Shown here: one piece after another, positions 39,379 to 52,600 of the stretch
How the letters are laid out: each line of letters opens with the position of its first letter
Position numbering within the stretch: the first letter of the stretch is position 1
Assembly (NCBI GenBank): GCA_016806645.1
Contig: JACSYO010000535.1
Coordinates: 1,252,001 to 1,316,000, forward strand
Origin: Ophiodon elongatus
Lineage: Eukaryota; Chordata; Actinopteri; Perciformes; Hexagrammidae
Direction of reading: 5' to 3'
DNA: 64,000 nucleotides
Notes under the pieces: model-generated
What the model was told of the DNA's origin: nothing
Database searches by the model: none
Seen by the model: only the letters and a program-made list of their open reading frames with translations
Made by a program: the position numbers and the translations under genes

Positions 39379-42198
39379 TTACAAGGGAACGTGGCTGAAA
39401 AGGTACGACACAGACTCGCCGTTGTGAGTCCTACGGATGGCCTCTGCAAGGATCATGGAGATGTCAATAACCTGGAGGGAGAGAGGAGGGGTTGTTGTGA
39501 ATATAACGAGGATATTTGTTTATTGAATCAAATAAAAATACCAACATACAAAAATCTAGCTTCTCAAACTAAGGACTTGAGCCTTTGTTTCATAAAACTT
39601 TAAATATAGCTCTTTGTCAGGTAATTATGCATTTCACTACTCACTTCGGATTCTGGGTGGCACTTAAAAAGAAATAGATAATCAAATTGATAAATGCTGT
39701 ATCCTGACCTGTATTTTGGGACAGTGCTTCATCTTCTCCTCCTGAGGGATTGTATTGGTGACCACCACAGCTTCAAAGCAGGCATTGTTGATGCGTGAGA
39801 TAGCTGGGCCAGAGAAGATGCCATGGGTTAGGATGGCATACACCTTGGTGGCACCAGCAGAAATTAGTCTATAGAAAGAGAAAAACAGTACAATGCTCCA
39901 CATGACTGGTTATATCTTGAACAGAGGTCTCTTAATTTAATTCAGTAATGAGCCCTTTCAAAGTTAGCTTGCCATCAGGACCGTGGAAACCACAGTAGCC
40001 CTCTTGTCTGGGGTCAAGGCTTTTTATGATGTTAAGTTATAAATGTTTTTACCGCAGGAGGTAAATAAAAAGGGCTCACTTGTCAGCAGCATGACAGATT
40101 GTGCCACATGTGTCAGCCATGTCATCCACTAGAATAGCGACCCGATCCGTCACGTCTCCAACAAGAACCATGCGGTCCACCTCATTGGCCTTTTTCCTCT
40201 CCTTGTGAATGAGGGCAAAGTCCACATTCAGCCTGTCTGCTATGGAGGTGACCCTGCAAAGGGAGAGAATAGTGTCCACGAGTCAAAGCTGGTGTGCATG
40301 CCAAAATGTAGAACGCCACACACACACACCAAATTAGAACCTTGTCAGAGATAAGTAAAGCCCACAAAAGTTTAATCTAAAGTCAATTCCAGAGGAGACG
40401 CTCAAGGGTAGTACACCTACAGTATGGCAAGTGTTACTGGCATACCTCTTGGCTCCTCCTGCATCTGGCGAAACAATGGTACAGTTTTTCCATTCAGGGA
40501 TGTTCTCTTTGATCCATTTCAGCACAGCTGGCTCTGCATATAAATTATCCACGGGGATATCAAAGAATCCCTGCAAAAAGAGGTATATGGACTTGGGTTA
40601 CCAGAGCTGAACATGAATGACCAGCACAAGGCTCATATCGCCCATTGTCCTTTGTTGACACCTATATAAACCAGGCTATGGAAGTCAAGTTTCTAATGTA
40701 GGTAAAAAAATAAATATCACCCAAAGGACAGATTAATGGTAGGATACGGAATAGGATGCACTTCTGTTTAGGTCATGTGCTACTCACCTGTATCTGTGAG
40801 GCGTGCAAGTCCATAGTAATAATATGGTCAGCACCCGATACCGACAACATGTTGGCCACCAACTTGGCAGAGATAGGAGCGCGGCTCTGCAATAAAAATA
40901 GATCTCTTCAGTCACATGGGAAAAGTGAACTGGTAAGCATGGCTTGTTTCTAAAAATAACACTCAACAGAGCTTATCCATGCAGTAAAATTACAATCTTT
41001 TAGACTCTAGACCTGAAATTAGTTATTGATACGCTCAATATATAAAATATCACCGGTATGTACAGCTAAACTCAGAGGCATTCCGTTCAGTCAAATAAGT
41101 TAAAAATAAATATGTTTGGCCTAACTGCATTATGGCCTTTAACGTAGGAAAAACACCACCAACTGCTATACAACAAACTCGTAAAATTCCTGGATGATTT
41201 GTGGTCATGCATGACAATAAAAAATGAACATTGTGATTCGGTAGTTAAAAAGTGTAAAACATTCCATTCATGCAATGTCAATAAAACGTTGGAATGGGAG
41301 TAAATAACAGGCGAATGGGAACATGCCAGGAACAAAAAAACAAAAATCAGGAAGTGCAGTTAATTCAGCAAAGCACAGAACAAGAGAAAGGGACAAATAA
41401 ATAAAGGGTACTGATGGGCATGGCTGCAGGCTTCTTGTCATGATGCTGGATGGCAAATGGCATGACCGAAGTAATTAGACAGATATCCCTCACCCCCACC
41501 TTGTCCTTCTTGTCTTGCCGGGCATACGGAAAGCAGGGGATGACTGCCGAGACCCTGGAGGCAGAGGCAATCTTGCAGGCGTTGATCATGATCAGCAGCT
41601 CCATCAAATTGTCATTGATCTCCCCACAGCCACTCTGCACGATGTAGACGTCCTCCCCACGAACGCTCTCCCCTATCTCCACGCTGCACGAGGAGAAAGG
41701 CGATAAGACAGACAGCACCCAGTGCCATGGAGTGAACACGCCGTGGCAAGCAGGAAACGATGAGAGGGAGTAAACAATGGCGTGTGATATTGAACACGGG
41801 CCAAAATGGGGGGGGGGAAAGGGCATCATGACGAGTCTCAATAGCAGATAGCATTATAACTGCGAGGGCTAAGGTGGCTTTGTTAGCATTCTGAGCAACA
41901 AAGCCACCTCAGTGGCCACGCGTGGACTACAAGTTCCCAACAACACTGCGCGGCAATTTCCCCATGACACCACGTTTCTCATTAAATAACGCTGCGCACG
42001 GCCAAGGCTTCAAGTTTCCTTTGGCTGTACGCGTCTGTAAAGTAGCCCCACCTGCACACAACTCCGTACAACCCACCATGTTTCTTGGTTGCTGAATTTC
42101 TTCGTAACGACCTTCCCTAGCTCGAGACCCAGGCGGTCTGCTATCTTCTGAGACAAGTCCGGATGCGAGCTCCCGCTGAATATTTTAATATTCGGCAT
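39379..42198 (-). CDS. prps1: Ribose-phosphate pyrophosphokinase 1 (PRPP synthetase)
   Basis: A cytosolic enzyme converting ribose 5-phosphate and ATP to PRPP and AMP, the entry step for purine, pyrimidine and NAD nucleotide synthesis. Seven coding exons, 5' to 3': 42198-42077, 41683-41500, 40886-40788, 40570-40446, 40253-40080, 39868-39709 and 39471-39379. They join in phase to 318 aa, the exact family length. Visible features are MPNIKIFSGSSHPDLSQ, the ATP-site region CFPYARQDKKDK, TMDLHAS with catalytic His130, the flexible loop HKERKKANEVDR, the ribose-5-phosphate loop DDMADTCGT and the C-terminus YLFSHVPL. MPNIKIF and INNACFEAV match PRPS1 and not PRPS2. The start is the conserved Met. 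It lies downstream of frmpd3 in the same orientation, as in human Xq22.3. Confidence 0.97.
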
Positions 42199-42480
42199 TT
42201 TGTTGCGGTCCAGGGCGTCGTTGAGTCCGAGCGGGCAGCTGTCGAGTCCGGGACAACGACTGGAGATCGGTTCGCAGTTGCAACTCTTATGGAGCTGTAG
42301 ACTGTTCCTTACCTATCCACCATTATGTCCCACACATCACGCGTGCGGCTCTTCCTCCCAGAGCGGCGCGCACGCTTTCCTTTACGTTCTACCGCCATGA
42401 CGTCATTCCGGGCAGAGGACTCAAGAACATGGGCGCGTGAGCGCGCGAGCGAGGTACGTCCACGGATATAGTCTTCACCG
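42199..42480 (-). promoter_or_regulatory. prps1: prps1 5' UTR and CpG-rich promoter with consensus CRE
   Basis: GC- and CpG-rich sequence immediately upstream of the prps1 ATG. A full palindromic TGACGTCA (CRE/ATF site) is at 42398-42405, with an adjacent TTCCGG ETS-like site. No TATA box is evident, which is usual for a housekeeping promoter. Confidence 0.65.
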
Positions 42481-43921
42481 TTGTAAGCTTAGCTACCTTT
42501 TACATGCTGTTGCAAATTATAAGCGTGAGTCAACGCTTATACATTGTTTTACACACACACCGAGATTTAACGGCCCTTTGTCCTGGAGTTCTTCTTGTTA
42601 GTGCCACAAATTAGTAGAATAATTTCAAAATTGTTTCATAACAAACACGGATATTGGCCTTAAGGTAACGTGAGTGTTTAAAAACAGTGGACGTGTCTCC
42701 TCTAAGCCTCAATAAACCTTTCTCATAGCAGACATTTTGAAAAGCACAGGTGTATATTTAATGGCATTAACTATGGTAGCATCCCACTTAGGGGAGGTCC
42801 TGGTATTGTGCATGCTGGTTCACTGAAAAAGCTTACTAGGACTCCTAGAAGAACTGAGCCATTGCTAATGTTAACTGTTTCACCTGTGCATTTCCTCCAA
42901 AAATGTCTGCCGTAAGAAAATGTCTATAGATTGGGAATCTGCTGGTAATGTAGACTTCTGTATTCACCACCTCTACTGTTACGTGGAGGGCACTGCATTG
43001 AATATGGAGGCCAAAGCACGTGTTGGATATAGTTTTATTTAGCCTGTCTCGATTCAGAGGTAACACAACTACTCATTCCCCTTGGTTTGTCATTAAAGAT
43101 AAATCTCTCTGACATGCGCCTTGGCTGGCACTCCCGTCAAGACATCAGCGACAACATGGCAAACTTTGGGACTTTAACAAATTTCACCAAAATGCAGAAG
43201 TGGGAAGCAGGCCTATTCACCCTTTCAATGCATTTTTTATCCTGTCAAAGTATGAAAATCACAGCCGTTACTAATAACGTCAATGGCTTTGACGTCAATT
43301 GAAATGTCCCAGTAGGTCTAATAAGCCAAGGAAGTGTGACAGTGAGCCAGCATGCCCAATACCAAGACCTCCTACTGTGACATTTCACACTGACTACAGT
43401 CAATAAAGCCTGTTAACTATACGCAGTGGCATATTACTGTGTTTTAGTTTTGACTGGTGTGTGAGAACTCTAACAACCACAGACAGCTGTATTTTTAGTG
43501 GATTATCTTTCTTGTTTCCAGTTTTGTAAATGCTAAAACTTTTTATTGCATTGCATTGTTGCAAAGAGTCTGGTGGTTGGCTCAGCTTCAATATACTTTT
43601 CAAATGCTTAGGAATAATATATATTTCCTAAGTAAACCTATCTAAAATATCAACAACACAAAATCCTTTTACTGTCAATAGTTGGTGTTGTGTCAAGGTT
43701 TGCACTGTTGAGTCAACATCCGTTTTTGCTGGAGGCAAATGAACGATACAACCAAAACAGCAATAACCTGCTGGCAGCGGCAATGGAGACGTTTTCAGTC
43801 TATTTATCTTTCACTGGAAGTCATTTGCTTGAAGTCATTCTAATGTACACACTGTCACTACGGAAAGTTTACTGCATGCAATGTCATTTCCAAATTCTCT
43901 GAAAGAGTTTATATTATATAC
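42481..43921. other. Intergenic region between frmpd3 and prps1
   Basis: I recognised no gene, domain or named repeat here. Several short frames on both strands look random. Confidence 0.5.
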
Positions 43922-43927
43922 TTTATT
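43922..43927 (-). terminator. frmpd3: Candidate frmpd3 polyadenylation signal
   Basis: Minus-strand AATAAA about 2.7 kb past the frmpd3 stop. A nearer site exists around 45368-45375. Confidence 0.35.
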
Positions 43928-46642
43928 GCTTGTAAAACATGAGTTAACTTTGTACACAGACAAAAGACCACAGTGACGACAAGATCATTGACAGTAAATA
44001 AAGACAGGAATGAATAGGTGCACATAAAGAAACAATGGATTAAGCCATGGCAGGCTCATTGTGTGAATGAAACACGGAAAAATCCACATAGTTTAGCAAA
44101 GCAACTGAACAATGACAACCACAGAAAATGTTAATCAGAATGTTAAAATGTTCAAGAGCTTATGAGAAAACATTGTCTGATATTTTTGTTTATAAAAATA
44201 AACATGTCCCATGCTTTATACTCGATATATACTCATTAAAATATATGTTTTGCTATTAGTCTCTATGTTACATTACTACTATAAATAATTACCTTACAGA
44301 CATGTTTTATCTTTTTCTTTTTACAAAAAAGTGAAGAGTTTGGATAAATCTTAATGTTACAGGTAATGTTTTAAAAGTGTCTTATTCTCTCAAATATGTT
44401 ATCTTACTATTTACATTTGTGTAGAATAATACATTTCAATACTGAATATCATTCGCAAAACATTAACATATTTATTTTTTGCCTGTTTTTTTTCCACTTT
44501 ATTAATGGAAAATGATCTATACAATCAGCATCATCACCTTCAATCAGTATTTGCCCCTGAAAGTCTAATACGTAAAGGAAAACATGCAGTACAGTGAAAG
44601 AGGGAACACTGCATATGCCTATGGAAAATGCCACATCAACAGCAAAGGACCAACCGTTAAAAGAGAGTGCTTTAAACACTACCAATGGGTTCTGAAAACA
44701 AGTACAACACAGCCGATATCCTGATACATTGGAGGTCAATCTCTGTGTAAAAGGAAAGGTGTTATAGTATGGGGAGCTTTATAGCTGAAGTGAAGAATAA
44801 TCACATAGTCACATACATATTAATAAACAATCATCAAAGCTGAAAACAAAAAAAGTTGTAAGTGGCTCAGATTTACAGCAGTACAAAGCCATAATTTGGC
44901 CAGAAAATGTTTGTTGCATTTAAATGCCCCTCCCCCTTCCCCTCTCCCCTTCCTCGTTGATTTATAGTTTTTGTTAAATATTGGACATTTGCAAGTATGT
45001 ACAGTGTGGCACTTAGTATCCTAAATTAGTTTATTGCCACCAAACAGTTAAATACCTTTACCCAGGCTGGATATTAACATCATAAACAGTGTTTTATAAA
45101 CCTTTGCAGTTCATTGGACAACCACATTATATCCCAAAGAACTGACCAATAAATTTTGTGCAAGAAACAGCAATATTGTGTTTCTTATCTTTAGTATTGT
45201 GACAGGCCAGTTGTCACGATTGATTTGGTTTCACAGCACTCTCTTTTAACAGTATGTCCAGTATACATGGTAGGCCAGTACATATAAAGTCTCTCTGACT
45301 AATTTCAAGGAATAACAAGAGGATGAGACACAAAGAAGATTTCAGACAGGAAACAGATGTGTTAGTTTTATTAAAATACATAGAAAACTACTTTGTGTGT
45401 TTCTTATATATTTGCTAGATTGCACAATGTATAACAGCACATAGAAAGCAAATTAGTTTATACTTCATCTGAAAACCTGAATTAAAAACAAACGATCCTT
45501 CGAAACTGGTAAGCTGTAGCTTTGAGGTGATGAATTATGTAAAACTGGTAATGTGGACTTAAGTGAGGTTTTCAGCAGCAGTGTGAATAAAAAACACTTA
45601 ATCAAACATTAAAAGATACATTTCAACTTCAGAGCTAATTTCAGAGGTTGTGCAAAATTCTAGTGATACGTTTACCCACTTGCAAGTGGATGGCTATATT
45701 TAAAACTATAATTCAGGACAAGTGAGTTGCAAGTGAGCCATGGATCAGTGATGGTGTAAAATACACCGTGTGTTATTTAGTACAGTGTGGGTATCCCTTC
45801 TCTACAGCTGAGTGAGGTAACGACACTCATTACTGTATAGTGGATAAGACTGTGACTTGGGTCTCTGCTACATTGTCTGCCCAGAGCGGGTGTGTTTCAT
45901 ACCTGCACTGTTATAGTGAGAGAATGGGCCTCTGTCAGTCAATATAGTTAAAAATGTCATAGTCGTCTTTCAGCAGTTTTCATTTTCCAACACTGTCACT
46001 TACATTTGGACTCATGTATCACTACGCCAGACATTGTCACCATAGCCAACAGAGATCTCCATTTTGCATTACAACAGTTAATATTTTCAAAAAACAAACA
46101 CATCACCATCTAACCAGCCAACGCTTTGGACTACGCAATTTACAGAAGTCGCTACTTGACGAGATATCTGAAGTATTTTTGTCCAGAGCATACATTTATT
46201 TGATGATTTATTATAATCTTTATAGTTCTCTTAACTCAATACATTTCAAATATATTCTTCACTTTTTTTCTTCACAAAACTTTATATTATTTGCTAAGTA
46301 GACACAACCCAAATATACATCACATATAAAATATTATACTTTAATGACTTATGTATATTGTGAATGTTGATATAAGGTGATTAGCCCTGTATCACCCAGT
46401 CTGTTATAGGGTTCTTATTCCATTGTGCATTAGTTTGGTGTATCTTTATATTTCAAAACAAGATCCACGAGGCTACCTCAGGGCCTGTAAACATGAGATG
46501 GAACAGCTGCATTGCAATTTTTACTGAGGATGAGTCATTGCATGTCTTGTAAAAATTGTAAACAATAAACAAATAATGAATTTGGATAGAGTAGCCACCC
46601 ACATTCTGGACGATTTTGATTACGTCCCTGCCAGATGTATTC
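43928..46642 (-). other. frmpd3: Probable frmpd3 3' untranslated region
   Basis: AT-rich noncoding sequence following the frmpd3 stop, with candidate polyadenylation hexamers near 45370 and 43922. Neuronal scaffold genes often have long 3' UTRs. The end is inferred. Confidence 0.45.
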
Positions 46643-49600
46643 TTACTGGGCAGGCAGCGTTTTGATGGGTCGAGTGAGTGAGCTCATGTTATTGGTGTTG
46701 GAGGAAACTTGAGGGCTCACTGATTTTGTCGGCAAGCTGCTTGAGTGCCCCATTGATTCTTCTGCCGCACGCAGAAGCAAAGTGTAGTTGATAGCTACTT
46801 CCTCAACTTTTCTCAACAGCTGCAGCCTTTGGGTTTCTGAACGAACCCCCCTGACCAATTTGATGAAGGTCTGAGTTAGTTCACACAACACTTGAAAGCT
46901 GGCTGTGACAACAGCAAGCATTCGTGTTGGGCTTTTTTCAACACTTGCCACTCGTCGACAAGATGCTCTGAATTCTTTGAAGCGCACCGCCAGCTCCTGT
47001 TTGTACTCTGTAATCTGTGAGGGCTGAAGGCGAGCCTCGCCCTCAGCTTGTGGGCTGTTAGCACACTGACGCAGAATAGCGAGCAACTCATTAGCATCCA
47101 ACTGGGCATTTAGGAAACCATCAGGCAAGCTGAAACTTTTTCCCTGTAAAGCCTGTACCCGTGTAAGGCTCCCCTCCATTGTACCACAGGCTCTCAGGTC
47201 AATCTCCTGTGTCTGTGGCTCCTCCTCTTCCTCCTCCTCCTCTTCCTCCCCACTGCAATCCTCTGCATCAAGAACCTGGAGTGTTTTGCTCACTACAGGA
47301 AAGGTATGTGAGTCCAGCTCCATGCCTGGAAGGACCTGAAGGGGTATGGAGTATGAGAGCTCATCCTTTTCACTGCTTTCATCTGCAGCCTCACACTTCC
47401 TGTAGCAGAAACAGAATGAGCAGCATTTATCCTTGTCATCACTGTCTTCACTGGGCAGGGTCAGCAGCACTTCGCTAGTTCCTTCTTTACTTTCACGCAA
47501 TAGCTCTTCTCCCTGAATGAAAAACACACCCTTTTTACCCTTCCCCTCTACTTGGTGAGACTGAGTGTGGACCGGCTCTACTGGGGTGGGAAGCCTCAGC
47601 CCTGTGGCCCTCACTCTCTCCATCTCCTTCTCTAGACTCTTGGCTTTGGGTCTCACCTCAGCATACACAGGCGTGCTAGTGCTGTTATCTAGCTCTCCAA
47701 TGCTGTATCGCCTCTGGAGCTTCTTATATTGTGGAGCTCCCATGCAATCGGTTTGAGAAGTACAGGTGGGCAAGCAGGAATCCTGCTCTCCCCTAGGCTC
47801 TCTTGACTCCAGACTGGTAGAGCGTATTCGTGTGGTCTTGATTTCCAAGGTCTGAGGTCTCCTTGAAGCACCTTGGATGTGAGGTGCTTTGGAGATGGCT
47901 GGAGGGGTTTTAGAGATGGGTCTCTCTCTGCCTCTGTGTGTCTCTGTTGTGGATCCAACTGGTGTGTCAGGTAGTCGCATGCCCCTACACATTCGCTTAC
48001 AGTCACAGCTGCGTCGCTGCTCCCTGGATATACCTGGAGCCTTCAGGACAGGGCTGGTGCGGAGCTGGCAGGCACAAGGAGCGCCTGAGGGCACAGGTGA
48101 AGATCCCTGGGTCAGGAATTCTCCTTGGGATGACTTGGGTTTCAGCAGCTCCTCTAAGAACTCTAGTTCATACTGGCGGACTTTCTGCAACTGAGCCCTT
48201 CGCTCATCTGTTTCTCTTCGCATTCGTGCCGGGAAGGTAGCTGAAAGAAGGTTTCTAAAGCTCAAGAAAGGAGCACTGCGCTGGGACTTCCCCTTACCAC
48301 TGCATTGCTTCTTTGAGTCTCTGGCAGGGAGAGTGGAGACCTTATCTACAGAGGGGCTTGGTGTTGTCAGATCATCTAAAATAGGTAACGATTTTATGGG
48401 GCATTTTTGTGACTCAGGGTGGGATTTGCCCTGGGCACTCTCAGTCTTGTTTTCAGCTGCCTCTTTTCTCTCTGCATTTACAGGCAAACAAGGGGAGTGC
48501 TTGGTTTGTATTTGAGGGCTTGGTTTTGCCAAACTAGGATCTGCTCCTACTCTCACTGCATTTTCTTTGCTGTTCGCAAGCTGAAGGCCTTTAGCCCGAA
48601 GACGCTCGTCATCTGTGGGGGAGGAGGATTGAAACACTGCTATCTTCTGAACATGTGGGTCTTTTAGTCTTAGTTGAGGCCCAGGTTCCTTTTGCACTGG
48701 GCATGTGCAGAAAAGGTCGTCAACTGGCAAAAGTTCTGCAGAGCTTGAAGGCTTCATGGTCTCACTAGAGGCAGTCTTGGCATCTTGGCACATATTAGTG
48801 GGAGAAATCTTGGCTGAGGCAATTCTGTCCACAGGTAGGAGGATAGGTAAGGCTTTGTTGCTCGGATTTGTTATAAGAGGTGCTGTTGTCTTCCCCTTTT
48901 TACCGTCCGAATGATTTTGGCTCAAGGTCTCCCCAGAAGAATTTGATAACTTTTTATCTTTACTGACTTGAGCTGTCAGTGAAGCACCAGCCACTTTAAG
49001 TTCACCAGGTGACTTAGAAGGGCGATCAGAGGTGTTTGCTTTGGTGGACTCAAGGTTTGCTTTCATCTCTTCTTTCTGTTCCGTCTGAGTCTCTTGATTG
49101 CCCCCCTGCTCTGTCACAACACTGAGTACTGCAGAGTCTTGACTGACTTTAAAGGGAACCGTCTTGCTGAGAATTACTTGCTTGGGTGGACAGCCAGCAC
49201 GAATATGACCCACAGAGAAGGCCCCAGTTCCTATGGTCTTTGCAGTGCAGCCAGGGATAGCCAGGGGAAAGTCACGGCGGCAGAGTATACGTTCTTTGTT
49301 GATGTGATGAGCCAGCAGGTAGGCCTGGTTCTGGTTCTGCTTCAAAGCCGACACCATCTCCGAAACATCAGCCAATTCAGAAGAGTTGGTCTCATGGCCT
49401 GAGTCCAATGATGACTCAGGTGTAATGGCAGCTAAGACAATCAGCCCTGAGGATGAAGGCAAACAGCACACTGTTAGGATAATCAAGACACAATAAATAT
49501 TAATAACACAAAAATATAATGAAAGTTTATATTTGTATTTACTCTAGTCAGTAAGTTATCAAACCATTTTCAGTTGAGTGGATTCATGTTCATTACAAGA

Positions 49601-52600
49601 CAGCAAAAAATATTTTGGAAAAGTTTTAATTTGTTCCCAAAAAGTTGGGGTCAGATATACAACCCCCTTACAGACAGATCTATGCACCAGTGTGCTTGCC
49701 TCACCCAACCTGAAAGAACATCTGCTTTTCCATGCAGATGCACATGTGTGCTGAATAAATGTGCCAAGACTAGAAAATGTTCTTACTCTATGTTCATGAT
49801 ATTGATTGGCAATTTTTTCATTTATAAAAAGGTTTATTTTTTATATTTGGGGCTTGTTTTTGTAAATCTTTTTGAGATACATGACATTATGTAATTATCA
49901 GCTATTGTTTTTGTTTCTTCCATGGTATTTTTAGCTTGACTTTAATATAATTCTAGTTTGTGCTATTGGTCACGTTGTTCAGCAACCCTAGGTTGTCTTG
50001 AACCTTCTACCTTAATTTACGTTGTTTTTTCCAGTTATTATACATGCATTGCTACCACAAAATTAAAAGATTACAGGATTGTTTTGCCATTTCACAAGAT
50101 AATGAAAAGACGTGTACTACAAAGGTACTGTGTAATATTGATGGATAAAAAAGTAACACTTTGGAACACTATTGGATCAGTACTACTGTTGTGTGTGAGA
50201 TGTGAGCCGTGGCATGACTGAGGCTCTTGACCTGCAGTCTGTGTTGGCTGTTGAGGGTGATGGGGGTAGTCCTCAGAGGCTGCCAAAGCCTCTAGTGCCT
50301 GTAAGGTGGACACCAAAGCATCGTCAAGCTCCTGGGCATGATCTCGGACTGTTCTCGTGGCCACATTATCAATTAGTGTTACAGGCACATCTTCCTTGGT
50401 TTGGGCCAGCTTCCCAGAGGCGACCCCAGGGCTGGCACTGGTTCGAGCCTTCCTCCCTCTCTTTGTGTCATCCTCATCTGAACTGTTGTCCCTGAAGCCA
50501 GGTGGTGGAGCAGCAATAGCAGCAGGTGGTGGTGGTTGCAGTTTCTCTCCACCACCATCTGCCTCGTCCTCCTCTTCGTTCCCTGGGGGCGGAAGGGCCA
50601 TGAGGTCAACCGCGCCTCCATCTCGGGAGGCGCAAGCACTGGAGCAGTGTTTCCCCGAGCTCCCACTACTGTTCTTTGCTGTTGACAGACCCTCTGCCTT
50701 ATGCCTGGCTTTGCAGGAGTCACAAAAGTATCGTGAGGTTTTCTGGGATTGACACATTGTTTGGGCTCGGATTCTGAATCCTGGATTATCCACTGCTGGG
50801 CTCTCTAAAACCCCAGCTATTTCCTCTGTACTGTGCTGGGTTGGGTCTGACTTAGTACGGGGCCGCCCAGGGGGCTCATGGGAAATAAAGTTTTCGTTGA
50901 TGTCGAGTTCAGCTTCAGCGTGTGTTTGGAGCTCTTGAAATTGCTGTTGTTCTCGAAGGTGGACATGACACAGGCCCAGATGCTGAGGCTCTGCCGGAAC
51001 TAGGGCCCTTGAAGACCCTGACTCCCTGTGTGAGCTTTCCCTCTCGTCCCCTCGGCGCCCTCCACTTGGCAAGCTGGTTGCCCCAGAACGTGGGTGAGCA
51101 TGGTGGGAGCTTCTGTAATCTGAGGATAGAATTGTCAGAGCAGTGGAAAGTTTGAGGTGGTAAAAACTAGGGGGATAGAGAAGATCCAGATGGGAAAGCA
51201 GAGGTGACAGCTGGTGGTCACATGGGGATTATTTGTTATTTCAGAGATGGATGTTGATAGTTGAAGTTTGTCTAAGGTTGGAGGGTTAGATTCTGGTGGA
51301 ATGTGATGGTATGATGATCCTTCTTTTATGTGGACTACAGGTTGAGACAGCGGATGGCAGAAGATCTTTTCATGTCTGATCAGTATATATTATATATATG
51401 TATATCAAACTAATAACCTGTAAAATTCCATAATGTTAATCTTTCTTGGGAAATAAAAGAAATATGAAGTATCCCATTCCAATGAGTCAAGATTGAGATG
51501 AGAGGAGAGACAGCAGAGGGCGCCATGGGATGGTAGTTCCAGGATAACCTGGATACTACAGGTAATGATTTCAGCCAATGAAGAAGCAGATCAATGTCCA
51601 TGTAGACAAGTAAATGATTACCAGATATTGCCAGACATGCAGTGTCTAATATGATGCTGAAAGAAAGACACTGATACAACTCTAAATGGGTGGCATGAAT
51701 GTTTCATCATAAGCTTTTCAGTAAACAATAATGTTTTCTGTAATTTCTTGATGTATATTGCTTATTCAGAACATGTGTTTAAAATTAACACTGACAAGAC
51801 AAAAAGCCTTCTAACATACCTGCTTTGGTCAGCTGAGACTGACCAGGGGTCCGGAAATAGATGGTCCGTTTGGGGTCTACAAACAGCTTGTAGTAGCCAG
51901 AGATGAGGCATGCAAAGTTACTGGCATCAGGCCATTCCATGAGCAGGACCAGGGGCTGCAAGGGGTGGGAGGGAGGGGAATTAGGAGACTATTTAGGGGA
52001 CAGGCAATGAGCATTGCCTGCACATTTTGTAATGACCTGATGAAATACAATTTATAAAACTGTTGAACAATTTTGAACTCCAAATAGATGGCATGCAAAA
52101 TACATACTTTCCCTGCTGCAAAATGGTGTCTTGTCATTATCATATATACTTTTAGTGTACATCTTTAGTGCTGTAATACCTTGGCCTCATGGATTGTCAC
52201 CTCCACACGAGCCACTCCCTGGCTTTCTCGGTAGAGCTGGATCTTGACAACCCTACTGAACTCAGCCAGGACTGTTGTGAGGTTGTTTTTCAGGTCAATA
52301 ACATGACTTATACCATGTCGAGGACCCACAAGTAGTGTTGTAGCCGATTGTTTCTCATCCTGTTGAACACAAGAGGTTTACAATTAATTGTCTATATTTA
52401 ATACAGTATATTGGAACATTGCATAATACCTTTAAAAATATGCTGTTCAGACAATTCTTTAAAATGTTGAACAGGTGCATTTAAGAAGCATGCTCCTTGT
52501 GCGACAACATGCACAGCTTCAACGACACACAAATTGAATGGAGCAAATAATTAAGCAAAAGAGATGCATTTGTATTTCTGTGCACAAAGATTCAAACATG

